From JACKJK01 sp046159835 (lineage in GTDB: Bacteria > Pseudomonadota > Alphaproteobacteria > Rhizobiales > Tepidamorphaceae): a stretch of DNA of 64,000 nucleotides. The notes under the pieces were generated by a model. That model was not told the DNA's origin and ran no database searches. It saw nothing but the letters and a program-made list of their open reading frames with translations. A program made the position numbers and the translations under genes. The stretch covers positions 744,001 through 808,000 of the forward strand of contig NZ_JBJXCY010000002.1 in NCBI RefSeq assembly GCF_046159835.1, read 5' to 3'. Below are positions 1 through 7,189 of the stretch, one piece after another (the stretch's first letter is position 1; every line of letters starts with the position of its first letter).

Positions 1-678
1 GTCGATGGCTTCTGCCGCGACCTGGTGAACATTTCCGCCCGCCACGTGGTGAAGGTTCCCGACGGCGTGAACTGGGTCAACGCCGCCTGCACCTCCGTCA
101 CCTTCGGCACCACCGAACACATGCTGTTCGACAACGCCAAGCTGGAATCGGGCGAGACGATCCTCGTCCATGCCGGCGGCAGTGGTGTCGGCTCCTCGGC
201 AATTCTCATGGCAAAGGATGTCGGCGCGACGGTCATCGCGACCGTGGGCGACGACGAGAAGGCCGAAAAGGCGAAGAATCTCGGCGCCGACCACGTCATC
301 AACTACCGCGAGGAGCGCTTCGAGAGCCGCGCCCGCCGGCTGACCGGCAAGGCCGGCGTCGACGTGGTCTTCGAGCATGTCGGCGCGGACACGTTCGCAG
401 GCTCGATGTTTGCCATGAAGAAGGGCGGACGGCTCGTCACGTGCGGCTCGACCACTGGCGTTTCCGCACAGATCAACCTCTACCAGCTCTTCCAGCAGCA
501 GCTGCGCCTGATCGGCAGCTTCGGATGCCGGATCGACAACATGCGCACCAGCCTGGAAAAGATGGCGCGGGGCATCCTTCCGGTCATCGACACGCAGATC
601 GAGCTTGAAAACTTCACCGAAGGACTGGAACGGTTGGAAAGCCGCCGCGTCTTCGGCAAGATCGTCGTCACCTTCTAG
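1..678 (+). CDS. Zinc-binding/NADPH dehydrogenase of the very-long-chain lipid A cluster (3' part)
   Basis: The reading frame is open from base 1, so the start lies outside the window; about 225 residues are visible of a family usually near 340. They form the cofactor-binding half of a medium-chain dehydrogenase/quinone reductase, with the Rossmann loop HAGGSGVGSSAI and a C-terminal GKIVVTF strand. A dehydrogenase of this type lies just before lpxXL in the rhizobial acpXL-fab-lpxXL cluster, where it is thought to act as an enoyl reductase in building the C28 acyl chain of lipid A. The LpxXL-like gene 35 bases downstream supports that reading. The precise substrate is inference. Confidence 0.82.
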   Translation, partial: VDGFCRDLVNISARHVVKVPDGVNWVNAACTSVTFGTTEHMLFDNAKLESGETILVHAGGSGVGSSAILMAKDVGATVIATVGDDEKAEKAKNLGADHVINYREERFESRARRLTGKAGVDVVFEHVGADTFAGSMFAMKKGGRLVTCGSTTGVSAQINLYQLFQQQLRLIGSFGCRIDNMRTSLEKMARGILPVIDTQIELENFTEGLERLESRRVFGKIVVTF

Positions 679-713
679 TTCGCGGCGCACGGGCGCCAAA
701 GCGGGACTTCACC

Positions 714-1676
714 TTGGCCAACCTGCACAATCCCGACCGGATGCGCCGGAAGTCACGCTCGCGCAAGAAGCGCCTCGGCGACTGGCTGGTTTACGTCACC
801 GCCACCGGCGTTCTGCAGGTCCTGAAATGGCTCGGGCCGGACCGCTCCAGCAATCTGGGCGGATGGGTTGCCAGCCGCATCGGGCCGAAGCTGTCGGTCT
901 CCAATATCGCCCGCGCCAACCTCAAGCTCGTCTTCCCCGAAAAGAGCGACGACGAGCGTGAGAAGATCGTGCGCGGCGTGTGGGAAAATCTCGGCCGCAC
1001 GGCCTGCGAATATCCCCATCTCGACCAGCTCTACGATTACGAAATCGAGTGGTTCGAACCGCGCCGCGTCGAGGTGACCGGCATCCGAAACTTCCAGGAG
1101 ATGCTGTGGGACGGCAAGCCGGCGCTCGTCTTTACCGGGCACCTCGGCAACTGGGAACTGCCTGCCGTCAGCGCCGCGCGCCACGGCCTCGACACGACGA
1201 TCCTGTTCCGCCCACCCAACAATGCCTTTATCGCCGACTACATCACCAATGTGCGCGCCGGCACCATGGGCCGCCTGCTGTCACGCTCGCGCGGCGCGGT
1301 GATGCATGTCGCGGCCACCATCGAGCGCGGTGACCATCTCGGCCTGCTGGTCGACCAGCGCTACTCGCAGGGCCTGTCCGTGCCGTTCTTCGGCATCCCG
1401 ACGCCGACCAACACGACCGTTGCGCGAATTGCCCGCCAGTTCGAGTGCCCCGTCTACGGCGCGCGCTGCGTGCGGCTACCCAACAACCGCTTCCGGCTCG
1501 ACGTCGTCGGCCCCGTGGACATGCCGCGCGACGCGGAAGGTCGCATCGACGTCGCCGCCGCCACGCAGAAGATCAACGAGGTCATGGAAGGCTGGATCCG
1601 CGAGCACCCCGAACAGTGGCTGTGGCTGCACAACCGCTGGGGGCTCAACAAGCGTCAGATCAAGAAACGGGGCTGA
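714..1676 (+). CDS. lpxXL: LpxXL-type lipid A very-long-chain acyltransferase
   Basis: About 320 residues of the LpxL/HtrB lysophospholipid acyltransferase family, acting at the inner membrane. The catalytic HX4(D/E) motif is seen as GHLGNWELP near residue 142, and the conserved end HPEQWLWLHNRWG is intact. LpxXL moves a C28 hydroxy-acyl chain from AcpXL onto lipid A; the adjacent dehydrogenase fits this better than a housekeeping LpxL. The start is uncertain: TTG at 714 gives 320 residues behind a weak GCGGGA, while ATG at 741 gives 311 residues beginning MRRKSRSRKKR. The basic N-terminus precedes a membrane-associated helix. Confidence 0.85.
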   Translation: MANLHNPDRMRRKSRSRKKRLGDWLVYVTATGVLQVLKWLGPDRSSNLGGWVASRIGPKLSVSNIARANLKLVFPEKSDDEREKIVRGVWENLGRTACEYPHLDQLYDYEIEWFEPRRVEVTGIRNFQEMLWDGKPALVFTGHLGNWELPAVSAARHGLDTTILFRPPNNAFIADYITNVRAGTMGRLLSRSRGAVMHVAATIERGDHLGLLVDQRYSQGLSVPFFGIPTPTNTTVARIARQFECPVYGARCVRLPNNRFRLDVVGPVDMPRDAEGRIDVAAATQKINEVMEGWIREHPEQWLWLHNRWGLNKRQIKKRG

Positions 1677-1700
1677 ACGTCGGCTTGGCGGGAAGCTCGC

Positions 1701-2060
1701 TCAGGCAGCAAGCATCCGCTCGACCTGCGACACCAGATCGCGCAAGTGGAAGGGCTTCGACAGCACCTTGGCGTTGCGCGGGGCATCGGAATCGGGATTG
1801 AGCGCGACAGCCGCGAACCCGGTGATGAACATCACCTTGATATCGGGATCGATCTCGGCGGCCCGGCGGGCCAGCTCGATACCGTCCATCTCGGGCATCA
1901 CGATATCGGTCAGCAGCATGGTGAAGGGCTCTTCACAGAGCCGCTCGTAGGCTTCACGACCGTTGGCGAAACTCGCCACCTCGTAACCCGCGTTTATCAG
2001 CGCCTTTTCAAGGAACCGGCGCATGGAATCGTCGTCTTCGGCGAGCAGGATCTTGTTCAT
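1701..2060 (-). CDS. cpdR: CpdR single-domain response regulator
   Basis: A 119-residue stand-alone receiver domain starting MNKILLAEDDDSMRRFL. All receiver residues are present: the acidic cluster EDDD, the phosphoacceptor Asp in LLTDIVMPEMDG, the switch Thr in MFITGF, and Lys in LSKPFHLRDL. The sequence closely follows Caulobacter CpdR, which when unphosphorylated directs ClpXP to degrade CtrA, PdeA and other substrates. The frame stays open upstream of 2060, but this ATG gives the conserved CpdR N-terminus. It neighbours an N-formylglutamate amidohydrolase on the opposite strand, as I recall for rhizobial genomes. It is probably phosphorylated through the CckA-ChpT relay, whose genes are not in view. 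Confidence 0.93.
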   Translation of the reverse strand: MNKILLAEDDDSMRRFLEKALINAGYEVASFANGREAYERLCEEPFTMLLTDIVMPEMDGIELARRAAEIDPDIKVMFITGFAAVALNPDSDAPRNAKVLSKPFHLRDLVSQVERMLAA

Positions 2061-2232
2061 GGATCGAGGGTTTCGCAGTGATTCGTTCGCGTTGCAAGCA
2101 GTGAACGCGGTCAGCCGTAAAATTGCAATCGCGCCCACGGGGGTGCCGCATTCTGCCTCAAGATGGACAAGCCATGCCAGCCTTTGGCAAAGTACGTCAC
2201 CTTGAACGCAACCCAGTTGGAAAAGAGAGCGA

Positions 2233-3123
2233 ATGAGCGAGTCCGGCGCCGACCACGACCCAGCATTCGCCATTCTGTCTCCCGCTGGCGGCGCGAGCGC
2301 GCCGATCCTGTTCAATTCGCCCCATTCCGGCCGCCGCTACCCGAAGCATTTCGTTCTGTCGAGCCGTTTGCCGCTGTCGCGCCTGCGCTGCTCCGAAGAC
2401 TGTTTCGTCGAGGAATTCTTCGCCTGCGCCCCGCGCCACGGCGCGACGATGATGCATGCGCACTTCCCGCGCGCCTTCGTCGACCTGAACCGCGAACCAT
2501 ACGAACTCGATCCGCAGATGTTCGACGGCGCCCTTCCCCCGCATGCCAACACGCGTTCGCTGCGCGTGGCCGGCGGGCTTGGCACGATTGCGCGCATCGT
2601 GGCGGATTCCGAACCCATCTATTCCGGGCGCATTCCCGTCGACGAAGCGCTGGAGCGCATTGCCGCCTACTACAAGCCTTACCACCGGGCGATGGAAAGC
2701 CAGCTTGCGGAAATTCACACCCGTTTCGGGGTCGCCTTCCTGATCGACTGCCATTCGATGCCGTCGGAGCGCATTACCCGCGATGACCGCACCAAGCCGG
2801 ACTTCGTGCTGGGTGATCGTTACGGCACGAGCTGTTCGCCCTGGTTGACCGATATCGTCCACGAGACACTGACGGGCTTCGGTTACACGGTGACGCGCAA
2901 CAAGCCCTATGCGGGCGGCTTCATCACCGAGAGGTTCGGCAATCCGCGCGCCGGTCTGCATTCGCTGCAGATCGAGATCAATCGCGGTCTGTACATGGAA
3001 GAGCTGACCTATGCCCGCACTGCCGGCCACGTGCGGCTGTGCAAGGAGATCGACCTGCTGGTGCGCAGGCTCGTCTCGGTCATGCCTGAAGTTCTGGAAA
3101 GTCCGGCAATCGCCGCCGAATAG
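2233..3123 (+). CDS. N-formylglutamate amidohydrolase family protein
   Basis: A 296-residue cytoplasmic protein of the N-formylglutamate amidohydrolase (HutG-type) family, starting MSESGADHDPAF behind AAAGAGAGCG. Family marks include NSPHSGRRYP near residue 30, the ELDPQMF block, FLIDCHSMPS with the likely metal-binding Asp and His, and LQIEINRGLYM near the C-terminus. The family hydrolyses N-formyl-L-glutamate to formate and glutamate at the end of one histidine degradation route. No hut genes are nearby, so the true substrate may be another N-acyl amino acid. It is divergent from cpdR and is followed by the alpha-r8 small RNA on the other strand. Confidence 0.88.
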   Translation: MSESGADHDPAFAILSPAGGASAPILFNSPHSGRRYPKHFVLSSRLPLSRLRCSEDCFVEEFFACAPRHGATMMHAHFPRAFVDLNREPYELDPQMFDGALPPHANTRSLRVAGGLGTIARIVADSEPIYSGRIPVDEALERIAAYYKPYHRAMESQLAEIHTRFGVAFLIDCHSMPSERITRDDRTKPDFVLGDRYGTSCSPWLTDIVHETLTGFGYTVTRNKPYAGGFITERFGNPRAGLHSLQIEINRGLYMEELTYARTAGHVRLCKEIDLLVRRLVSVMPEVLESPAIAAE

Positions 3124-3133
3124 GCGCTGGAAA

Positions 3134-3149
3134 TGCGGTTTCTACCGCA
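3134..3149. repeat. Perfect 6-bp inverted repeat TGCGGT-TTCT-ACCGCA
   Basis: Ten bases after the formylglutamate amidohydrolase stop, TGCGGT and ACCGCA pair around a 4-base loop. The right arm overlaps one copy of the 12-base repeat CTACCGCACTGC. There is no T-run next to it, so it is not a normal intrinsic terminator. It could be a protein site or a short hairpin; neither can be shown from sequence. Confidence 0.45.
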
Positions 3150-3153
3150 CTGC
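3142..3153 (-). repeat. 12-base repeat, copy C (GCAGTGCGGTAG)
   Basis: One of three identical 12-mers within 305 bases. On the minus strand it lies about 30 bases beyond the T-run of the small RNA terminator. Together with copy B it extends to a shared 13-mer (TGCAGTGCGGTAG). Confidence 0.7.
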
Positions 3154-3184
3154 ACCACGAATTCCGCAACAAAACCGTGACAAG

Positions 3185-3275
3185 AAAAAAGGGCCGTTCG
3201 CCTTGGCGAACGGCCCAAGTCTAGGGAGGAAACGCCCAAGGAGGGCTGTGGGCAACGCGAAAGCGCTACCGCACT
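3185..3275 (-). ncRNA. mmgR: Alpha-r8/MmgR (Rfam suhB) trans-acting small RNA
   Basis: A minus-strand transcript of about 90 nt is predicted from a promoter at 3281-3309 to a T-run at 3190-3185. Three hairpins are visible. The first pairs 3270-3263 with 3258-3251. The second is a GCCC/GGGC stem (3246-3234) with TCCTT in the loop. The third is an 11-bp terminator stem within 3216-3191. A single-stranded TTTCCTCCCT (3232-3223) before the terminator is a typical anti-Shine-Dalgarno sequence. This layout, and the location between an N-formylglutamate amidohydrolase and a hisN-type phosphatase, match my memory of the alpha-r8 family (MmgR in Sinorhizobium, which limits polyhydroxybutyrate and needs Hfq). 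Ends are predicted within a few bases. Confidence 0.85.
3191..3216 (-). terminator. Intrinsic terminator of the small RNA
   Basis: GGGCCGTTCGC and GCGAACGGCCC form an 11-bp GC-rich stem around a 4-base loop. On the minus strand it is followed at once by six T residues (3190-3185). It forms the 3' hairpin of the MmgR-type RNA. Confidence 0.92.
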
Positions 3276-3277
3276 GC
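3266..3277 (-). repeat. 12-base repeat, copy A, at the small RNA 5' end
   Basis: GCAGTGCGGTAG on the minus strand. It starts four bases after the -10 box and overlaps the predicted start of the small RNA and the first arm of its first hairpin. The other two copies lie outside the RNA. Confidence 0.7.
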
Positions 3278-3280
3278 CAA

Positions 3281-3309
3281 AATATGCTTTTGCGCTGCAC
3301 AAAAGTCAA
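3281..3309 (-). promoter_or_regulatory. Sigma-70-type promoter of the small RNA
   Basis: On the minus strand, -35 TTGACT (3309-3304), a spacer of exactly 17 bases, and -10 CATATT (3286-3281). The predicted start is at 3277-3274. It is the best housekeeping-type promoter match in this part of the window and fits the short RNA downstream. Confidence 0.8.
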
Positions 3310-3434
3310 CGAGGGCGTTACCCCGAAATTCATAAATCGACTCAATACATGCCAGTCCTGCACGGAATGCAGAGTTAATTCGTACGATCGATCCATTTTT
3401 TGGGCATTTGGCCAATAATTCGCCAACCAAATCC

Positions 3435-3446
3435 CTACCGCACTGC
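3435..3446 (-). repeat. 12-base repeat, copy B (GCAGTGCGGTAG)
   Basis: Third copy of the 12-mer, three bases beyond the stop codon of the MFS gene and about 160 bases upstream of the small RNA start on the same strand. The stretch between it and the small RNA promoter is AT-richer than its surroundings (for example CCATTTTTTGGGC) and holds no gene I can recognise. Confidence 0.7.
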
Positions 3447-3449
3447 ACA

Positions 3450-4730
3450 CTAGTCCGCGTCGAGCGATCCATCGGGTGCGCGCAAATAGAAAACAAGCGC
3501 AAGTCCAAGCGCGCCCGCGACACACAGGAAGACGCTGGAATAGGCCGCAAAGGGCCGGCTGGCCGCGTCACCCGCAATCGCCGCCACGATAAACCCGGTG
3601 AAGAACTGCTGCAGGAAGACGCCGCCCATCGTGCCGATATTCAGGAAGGTGATGCCGCGCCCGACAAGCTCTGCGGGAAACAGCAGCCGCCCGTGGCTGG
3701 TGACCAGCGGCGTAAAGGCGCAGCTGAAGCCGAACACGGCCAGTGCGGGGCCGAGAGCCCATGCCGGCAGCGGACCGGACAGCGCCAGGAAGAGAAGCAT
3801 CCCGATGGCCATCAGCGCGCCGACGATCGCGGGCTTTTTCGGCCCGCCGAAGAGCCGGTCCAGCGGCCCCCAGATGAACAGCCCCGCGATCTGCCCTGCC
3901 GCCAGCAGGAAAAGGTAGAAGCCGCGCTGTTGCAGGTCGTGGCCGTAGATGTCAGCGAGGTACGGCCCGCCCCACAGGCCTGCGACGGTGGCGAAGGTCG
4001 AATAGCTGACGAAGTGCATCGCCAGCAGTCGGTAGACCCCGGGCACCGCCAGAACATCCTTCAGGCCGGCCACGGCAGACCCGAGCGACGCGGGCTTGGC
4101 GGGCGGCTTCTGTGTGCCGGGCGGATCGTTGCGCACGATGATCGCGGCCACCAGTCCGATGGCGAGCGTGGCGACGGCCACGACGACAAACGAACTCCGC
4201 CACCCGATGGTATCGGCGCCGAACGCCAGCGGCGCGGTCGCGAACAATGTGCCGAGGCTGCCGAGGCCAAGCTGCACGCCGACGAGGGTCGAAAAGCGGT
4301 TGCGGGCAAACCAGCGCGCGAAGATCGTCAGCGGGCCCATGAAGAAGCTGGAGCAGCCAAGCCCCATCAGCACGCGCGCCAGCACCAGGCCCGTCATGGT
4401 CTCGCTCATGGCGAAGACCACGCAGCCGATTGAGGCCAGCAGCAGCGAACCCAGCATCACTTCCTTGGGGCCGTACCGGTCGATCAGCACGCCGAGCGGG
4501 ATCTGGATGAGGGCGAAGCCGAAAAAGAAGACACTTGAGAGCAGCCCAAGCGATTCCGGCCCGATTCCCAGTTCCCGTTCCAGGTCGGGCGCGATTACCC
4601 CGATGGAGTTGCGCAGGAACTGGCTGACGAAATAAACCGCCGCCAGCGCGCCCACCAGCGAGGCGACCATGCCGGCCGTCACCTTCACCGCATCGCGGGT
4701 TTCCCCGGATTGCTCCGCACTTGTCGTCAT
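3450..4730 (-). CDS. Major facilitator superfamily transporter
   Basis: A 426-residue membrane protein with about 12 hydrophobic segments. It starts MTTSAEQSGETRDAVKV, and the first helix follows from about residue 17. The MFS motif between helices 2 and 3 reads GVLIDRYGPKEVML. The sequence resembles organic-anion and oxalate/formate-type members, but the substrate is unknown. It sits between the small RNA and hisN; in Sinorhizobium, as I recall, those two are close neighbours, so this gene may be an insertion relative to that order. It ends just before repeat copy B with no terminator of its own before the small RNA. Confidence 0.85.
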   Translation of the reverse strand: MTTSAEQSGETRDAVKVTAGMVASLVGALAAVYFVSQFLRNSIGVIAPDLERELGIGPESLGLLSSVFFFGFALIQIPLGVLIDRYGPKEVMLGSLLLASIGCVVFAMSETMTGLVLARVLMGLGCSSFFMGPLTIFARWFARNRFSTLVGVQLGLGSLGTLFATAPLAFGADTIGWRSSFVVVAVATLAIGLVAAIIVRNDPPGTQKPPAKPASLGSAVAGLKDVLAVPGVYRLLAMHFVSYSTFATVAGLWGGPYLADIYGHDLQQRGFYLFLLAAGQIAGLFIWGPLDRLFGGPKKPAIVGALMAIGMLLFLALSGPLPAWALGPALAVFGFSCAFTPLVTSHGRLLFPAELVGRGITFLNIGTMGGVFLQQFFTGFIVAAIAGDAASRPFAAYSSVFLCVAGALGLALVFYLRAPDGSLDAD

Positions 4731-4858
4731 GGCGTTTCCAAACGTTTGTTGTTATCAGCCAGTTGAGGCTCGTTTGGGCCGGACCTTGCCACACACGCGC
4801 ATGGATGGGTCATGCAACCTTCGCATGTGACTTGCCCGCGCCAGCGAGACGAAGCGAC

Positions 4859-5647
4859 GTGACGCCAGACGAGATCCAAACACTGATGCACCAGATGGCC
4901 GACGTCTCCGGACGCGCGGCTCTCGAACATTTCCGCAAGCGCCCTGACGTCGACGACAAGGCGGGGACCGACGAGGTCTTCGACCCGGTCACCGTCGCCG
5001 ACCGCAACGCCGAAGCCGCGATTCGCGACGTGCTGGCGAAAGAACGCCCCGATGACGCGATCCTCGGCGAGGAAATGGACAACATCGACGGCACTAGCGG
5101 ATATCGCTGGGTGGTCGATCCCATCGACGGCACGCGCGCTTTCATTTCCGGTCTTCCGGTCTGGGGCACGATCATCGGGCTGGAGCGTGACGGCGTGCCC
5201 GTCGCGGGCTTGTTCCATCAGCCCTTCACGGGCGAGCGCTACTGGGCGGTTGATGGCAAGGCCTGGCTGAAGGTCGGCGATGGCGAAACGCGGCCGCTGT
5301 CCTGCTCCGGCATCCGCAGCCTCGATGCCGCGACGATGATGACGACCAGCCCGCGCATCTTCACCCGCGATGAGCAGTCGCCATACGACGCACTGGAAAA
5401 AGCCGTGCAGCTGACGCGTTACGGCTGCGACGGCTACGCCTACTGCATGCTGGCAGCCGGCAATATCGATCTCGTAATGGAAAGCGGGTTGAAGGCGTTC
5501 GACGTCTGCGGCCTGATTCCCATCGTCGAGGCAGCAGGCGGGGTCTTCACTTCGTGGACGGGCGAGAGCGCGGCATCCGGCGGGCGCACACTGGTCGCGG
5601 CAACCCGCGACCTGCATGACGCTGCGCTAAAGGTGATTGCCGGCTGA
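4859..5647 (+). CDS. hisN: HisN-type histidinol-phosphatase / inositol monophosphatase family
   Basis: A 262-residue Mg-dependent phosphatase of the inositol monophosphatase fold. Metal-binding motifs are intact: GEEMDN for the first site, WVVDPIDGTRAFISG for the central Asp-Pro-Ile-Asp-Gly-Thr motif, and ESGLKAFDVCGLIPIVEAAGG for the C-terminal Asp. The phenylalanine- and glycine-rich RAFISGLPVWG favours the HisN histidinol-phosphatase branch over SuhB. The chosen start is GTG 4859 (VTPDEIQTL). The frame is open upstream, but only unlike sequence is added; ATG 4886 is the fallback. Its gene location near the alpha-r8 RNA is the reason that RNA is called suhB in Rfam. Confidence 0.83.
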   Translation: MTPDEIQTLMHQMADVSGRAALEHFRKRPDVDDKAGTDEVFDPVTVADRNAEAAIRDVLAKERPDDAILGEEMDNIDGTSGYRWVVDPIDGTRAFISGLPVWGTIIGLERDGVPVAGLFHQPFTGERYWAVDGKAWLKVGDGETRPLSCSGIRSLDAATMMTTSPRIFTRDEQSPYDALEKAVQLTRYGCDGYAYCMLAAGNIDLVMESGLKAFDVCGLIPIVEAAGGVFTSWTGESAASGGRTLVAATRDLHDAALKVIAG

Positions 5648-5651
5648 CGAC

Positions 5652-6635
5652 TCAGGCCTTGGTGCCGGGGATAAAGCTGTCGAAGGCTGCCCAGAACCGC
5701 TCGCGGATGCGGTCGTCTTCCATCATGATCTCGTGGCGGGACCCGTCGAGCACGATCGTGCCGCCGATGCGCATCCGCTTGCCGAGTTGTTCGATGGCCG
5801 GCGTAGAGACGAACGTGTCCATGCCGGCGGCGATGTTCAGCACGGGAAGCTGCAGGTTCTTGTGGAATCGTTCCGAGGCGATATCGTCCAGCGCGTGGGA
5901 CAGCGCCGCCATCCAGCCGAAGGTCGGCGGCCCGATACCAAGGCCCGGATCGGCCTCGACGATATCCAGCATCCGGGCAAAGCGCGCCGCGTCCCGCGTC
6001 AGCGGATTGCCGGGAAAGGATCGCGCGGGGTTGTAGAAGTTCTCGTAGATGAAGCGCGGGATCATCATCCGCCCGAGCCCCATGCGCTTGAAGGTGCGCG
6101 CCAGCGAGAACGCGAAATCCCACGGTACCGCGCTGTTGGGCATGTCGATCAACGGCGCGGTGCACACGGCACGTTCGAACCATATGCCCTTGATGGTCGC
6201 GTTGCGCAGCAGGATCAGCCCGCCCATGGAATGGGCCAGCGCGTAATAGGGCGCGGGGCAATCCGGCAGCACCACGTCGCGCACGAAGGAGGTCAGATCC
6301 GTGTCGTAGTCGGCAAAGTTGCGCACATGCCCGCCGACCGGATTGCGCGCCAGCCGCTGCGAACCGCCCTGCCCGCGCCAGTCGAGCGTCGCGACGGAAA
6401 AACCGCGTTCCAGCAGTTCTTCCACCACCTCGAAATATTTCTCGATGAATTCCGACCGGCCCTGAAACAGGCAGACGGTGCCGCGCGGCTGGCCGGTGCG
6501 CGCGGGCCACACGGCTGCGCGCAGCCGGACGTGGTCGGGCGTCGTGACGAAGCTGACGAGCGCGCCCTTTGGCACGGGGTTTCCGGGAATACCGGTCAGG
6601 GCCGGCGCAATATCCCGGTACGTCTCCTCGTCCAT
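5652..6635 (-). CDS. Alpha/beta hydrolase, lysophospholipase L2 (PldB)-like
   Basis: A 327-residue hydrolase of the serine aminopeptidase S33 / monoglyceride lipase group. The nucleophile elbow is AHSMGG (Ser near residue 150). A LDWRGQGGSQR block comes before it, and the C-terminal region GSRHEIMMEDDRIRERFW carries the catalytic His. There is no signal peptide, so it is probably cytoplasmic or peripheral to the inner membrane. It is likely to cleave lysophospholipids or monoacylglycerols. It converges with hisN, leaving only four bases between stop codons and no terminator room. Confidence 0.85.
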   Translation of the reverse strand: MDEETYRDIAPALTGIPGNPVPKGALVSFVTTPDHVRLRAAVWPARTGQPRGTVCLFQGRSEFIEKYFEVVEELLERGFSVATLDWRGQGGSQRLARNPVGGHVRNFADYDTDLTSFVRDVVLPDCPAPYYALAHSMGGLILLRNATIKGIWFERAVCTAPLIDMPNSAVPWDFAFSLARTFKRMGLGRMMIPRFIYENFYNPARSFPGNPLTRDAARFARMLDIVEADPGLGIGPPTFGWMAALSHALDDIASERFHKNLQLPVLNIAAGMDTFVSTPAIEQLGKRMRIGGTIVLDGSRHEIMMEDDRIRERFWAAFDSFIPGTKA

Positions 6636-7047
6636 GTGTGCTCCTGAAGCCTCGAAGGGCGCTCGCTCCGCCGCCGGTTCCGCGCCCGTGGCGGGTATAC
6701 CAGCTTTGCCGGACGCGGCAAGCGCATGCCGGCAACGATATCGGGGCGGTAAGGGGTGAAATGAAGTGGCCGGCGGCGGTACGGGGGCATTCCGCCGCCG
6801 GCCGAAAGACCGGACACCTCCAGGGGGGCTTAAAAGGGTCCGGTTACAATCGAACTGGTCGGGCCGGGGAGGTCACGGACGGGGGTTATGACCAGCTCGA
6901 TGGGTCACGTTTTCGCAGAACCAAGCTGAACGCGAATGGAACTCGCCATTCATTTTCGGTTCAGGCGATTTTTTCCGTGAGTTCGACGTGTTTGGTGGGT
7001 GTTTCATTCGCCTCGCGCACGCCCTCACGCGCGCACGCGCACGGCCT
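6636..7047. other. Gene-free stretch with structured DNA upstream of hsp20
   Basis: I find no convincing gene here. It holds the 12-bp GC hairpin at 6768-6803. A second pairing, ACCGGAC (6809-6815) with GTCCGGT (6838-6844), encloses an ACCTCC and GGGGGG stretch. A small hairpin GAATGG/CCATTC lies near 6935-6952, followed by an AT-rich GATTTTTTCC. The hydrolase promoter must lie near 6640-6750 on the minus strand but no clear boxes stand out. A structured RNA is possible but unproven. Confidence 0.5.
6768..6803. repeat. Perfect 12-bp GC-only inverted repeat with 12-base loop
   Basis: GGCCGGCGGCGG (6768-6779) pairs fully with CCGCCGCCGGCC (6792-6803). Neither side has a T-run, so it is not a classical terminator. 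A second, nested pairing follows directly downstream. It may fold as RNA or cruciform; its role is unknown. Confidence 0.7.
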
Positions 7048-7076
7048 CTTGAATCGCACGCGCTGAACGCCCACAT
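7048..7076 (+). promoter_or_regulatory. RpoH (sigma-32)-type promoter of hsp20
   Basis: CTTGAA (7048-7053) and CCACAT (7071-7076, preceded by C) with 17 bases between them match alphaproteobacterial heat-shock promoters. A start near 7083 would give a 5' leader of about 107 nt, the usual size for a ROSE-containing message. Confidence 0.7.
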
Positions 7077-7082
7077 CCTTGT

Positions 7083-7189
7083 CGTGGCGGTTGCCTGCAA
7101 AGCTGGAACCGCTGCGAACCGTAGAAAAACCGATCCGGCCATGAATGGCGGATCTTTTGACTGCATGTTGCTCAACAGGAGGATGTGCG
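7083..7189 (+). promoter_or_regulatory. ROSE-like RNA thermometer in the hsp20 leader
   Basis: The last hairpin hides the ribosome site. TTGCT (7168-7172) faces AGGAG of AGGAGG (7177-7182) across a 4-base loop, giving A-U, G-C, G-G, A-U and G-U pairs. That is the ROSE signature with its central G opposite G, and flanking pairs extend the stem to GCAT/ATGT. An upstream hairpin GATCCG/CGGATC (about 7132-7154) could be a stabilising stem. ROSE elements repress rhizobial small heat-shock genes at normal temperature and melt on heating. The leader length is taken from the predicted promoter, so its 5' end is approximate. Confidence 0.72.

Noticed and set aside
3450..4730. Recent horizontal insertion of the MFS gene as a mobile element
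   Set aside because: No terminal repeats, integrase or composition shift is visible; only its position differs from the order I recall, so mobility is not supported.
6838..6870. tRNA-like T-loop (TTCGATT on the minus strand)
   Set aside because: The flanking bases do not pair as a T-stem and no acceptor or anticodon stem can be drawn.
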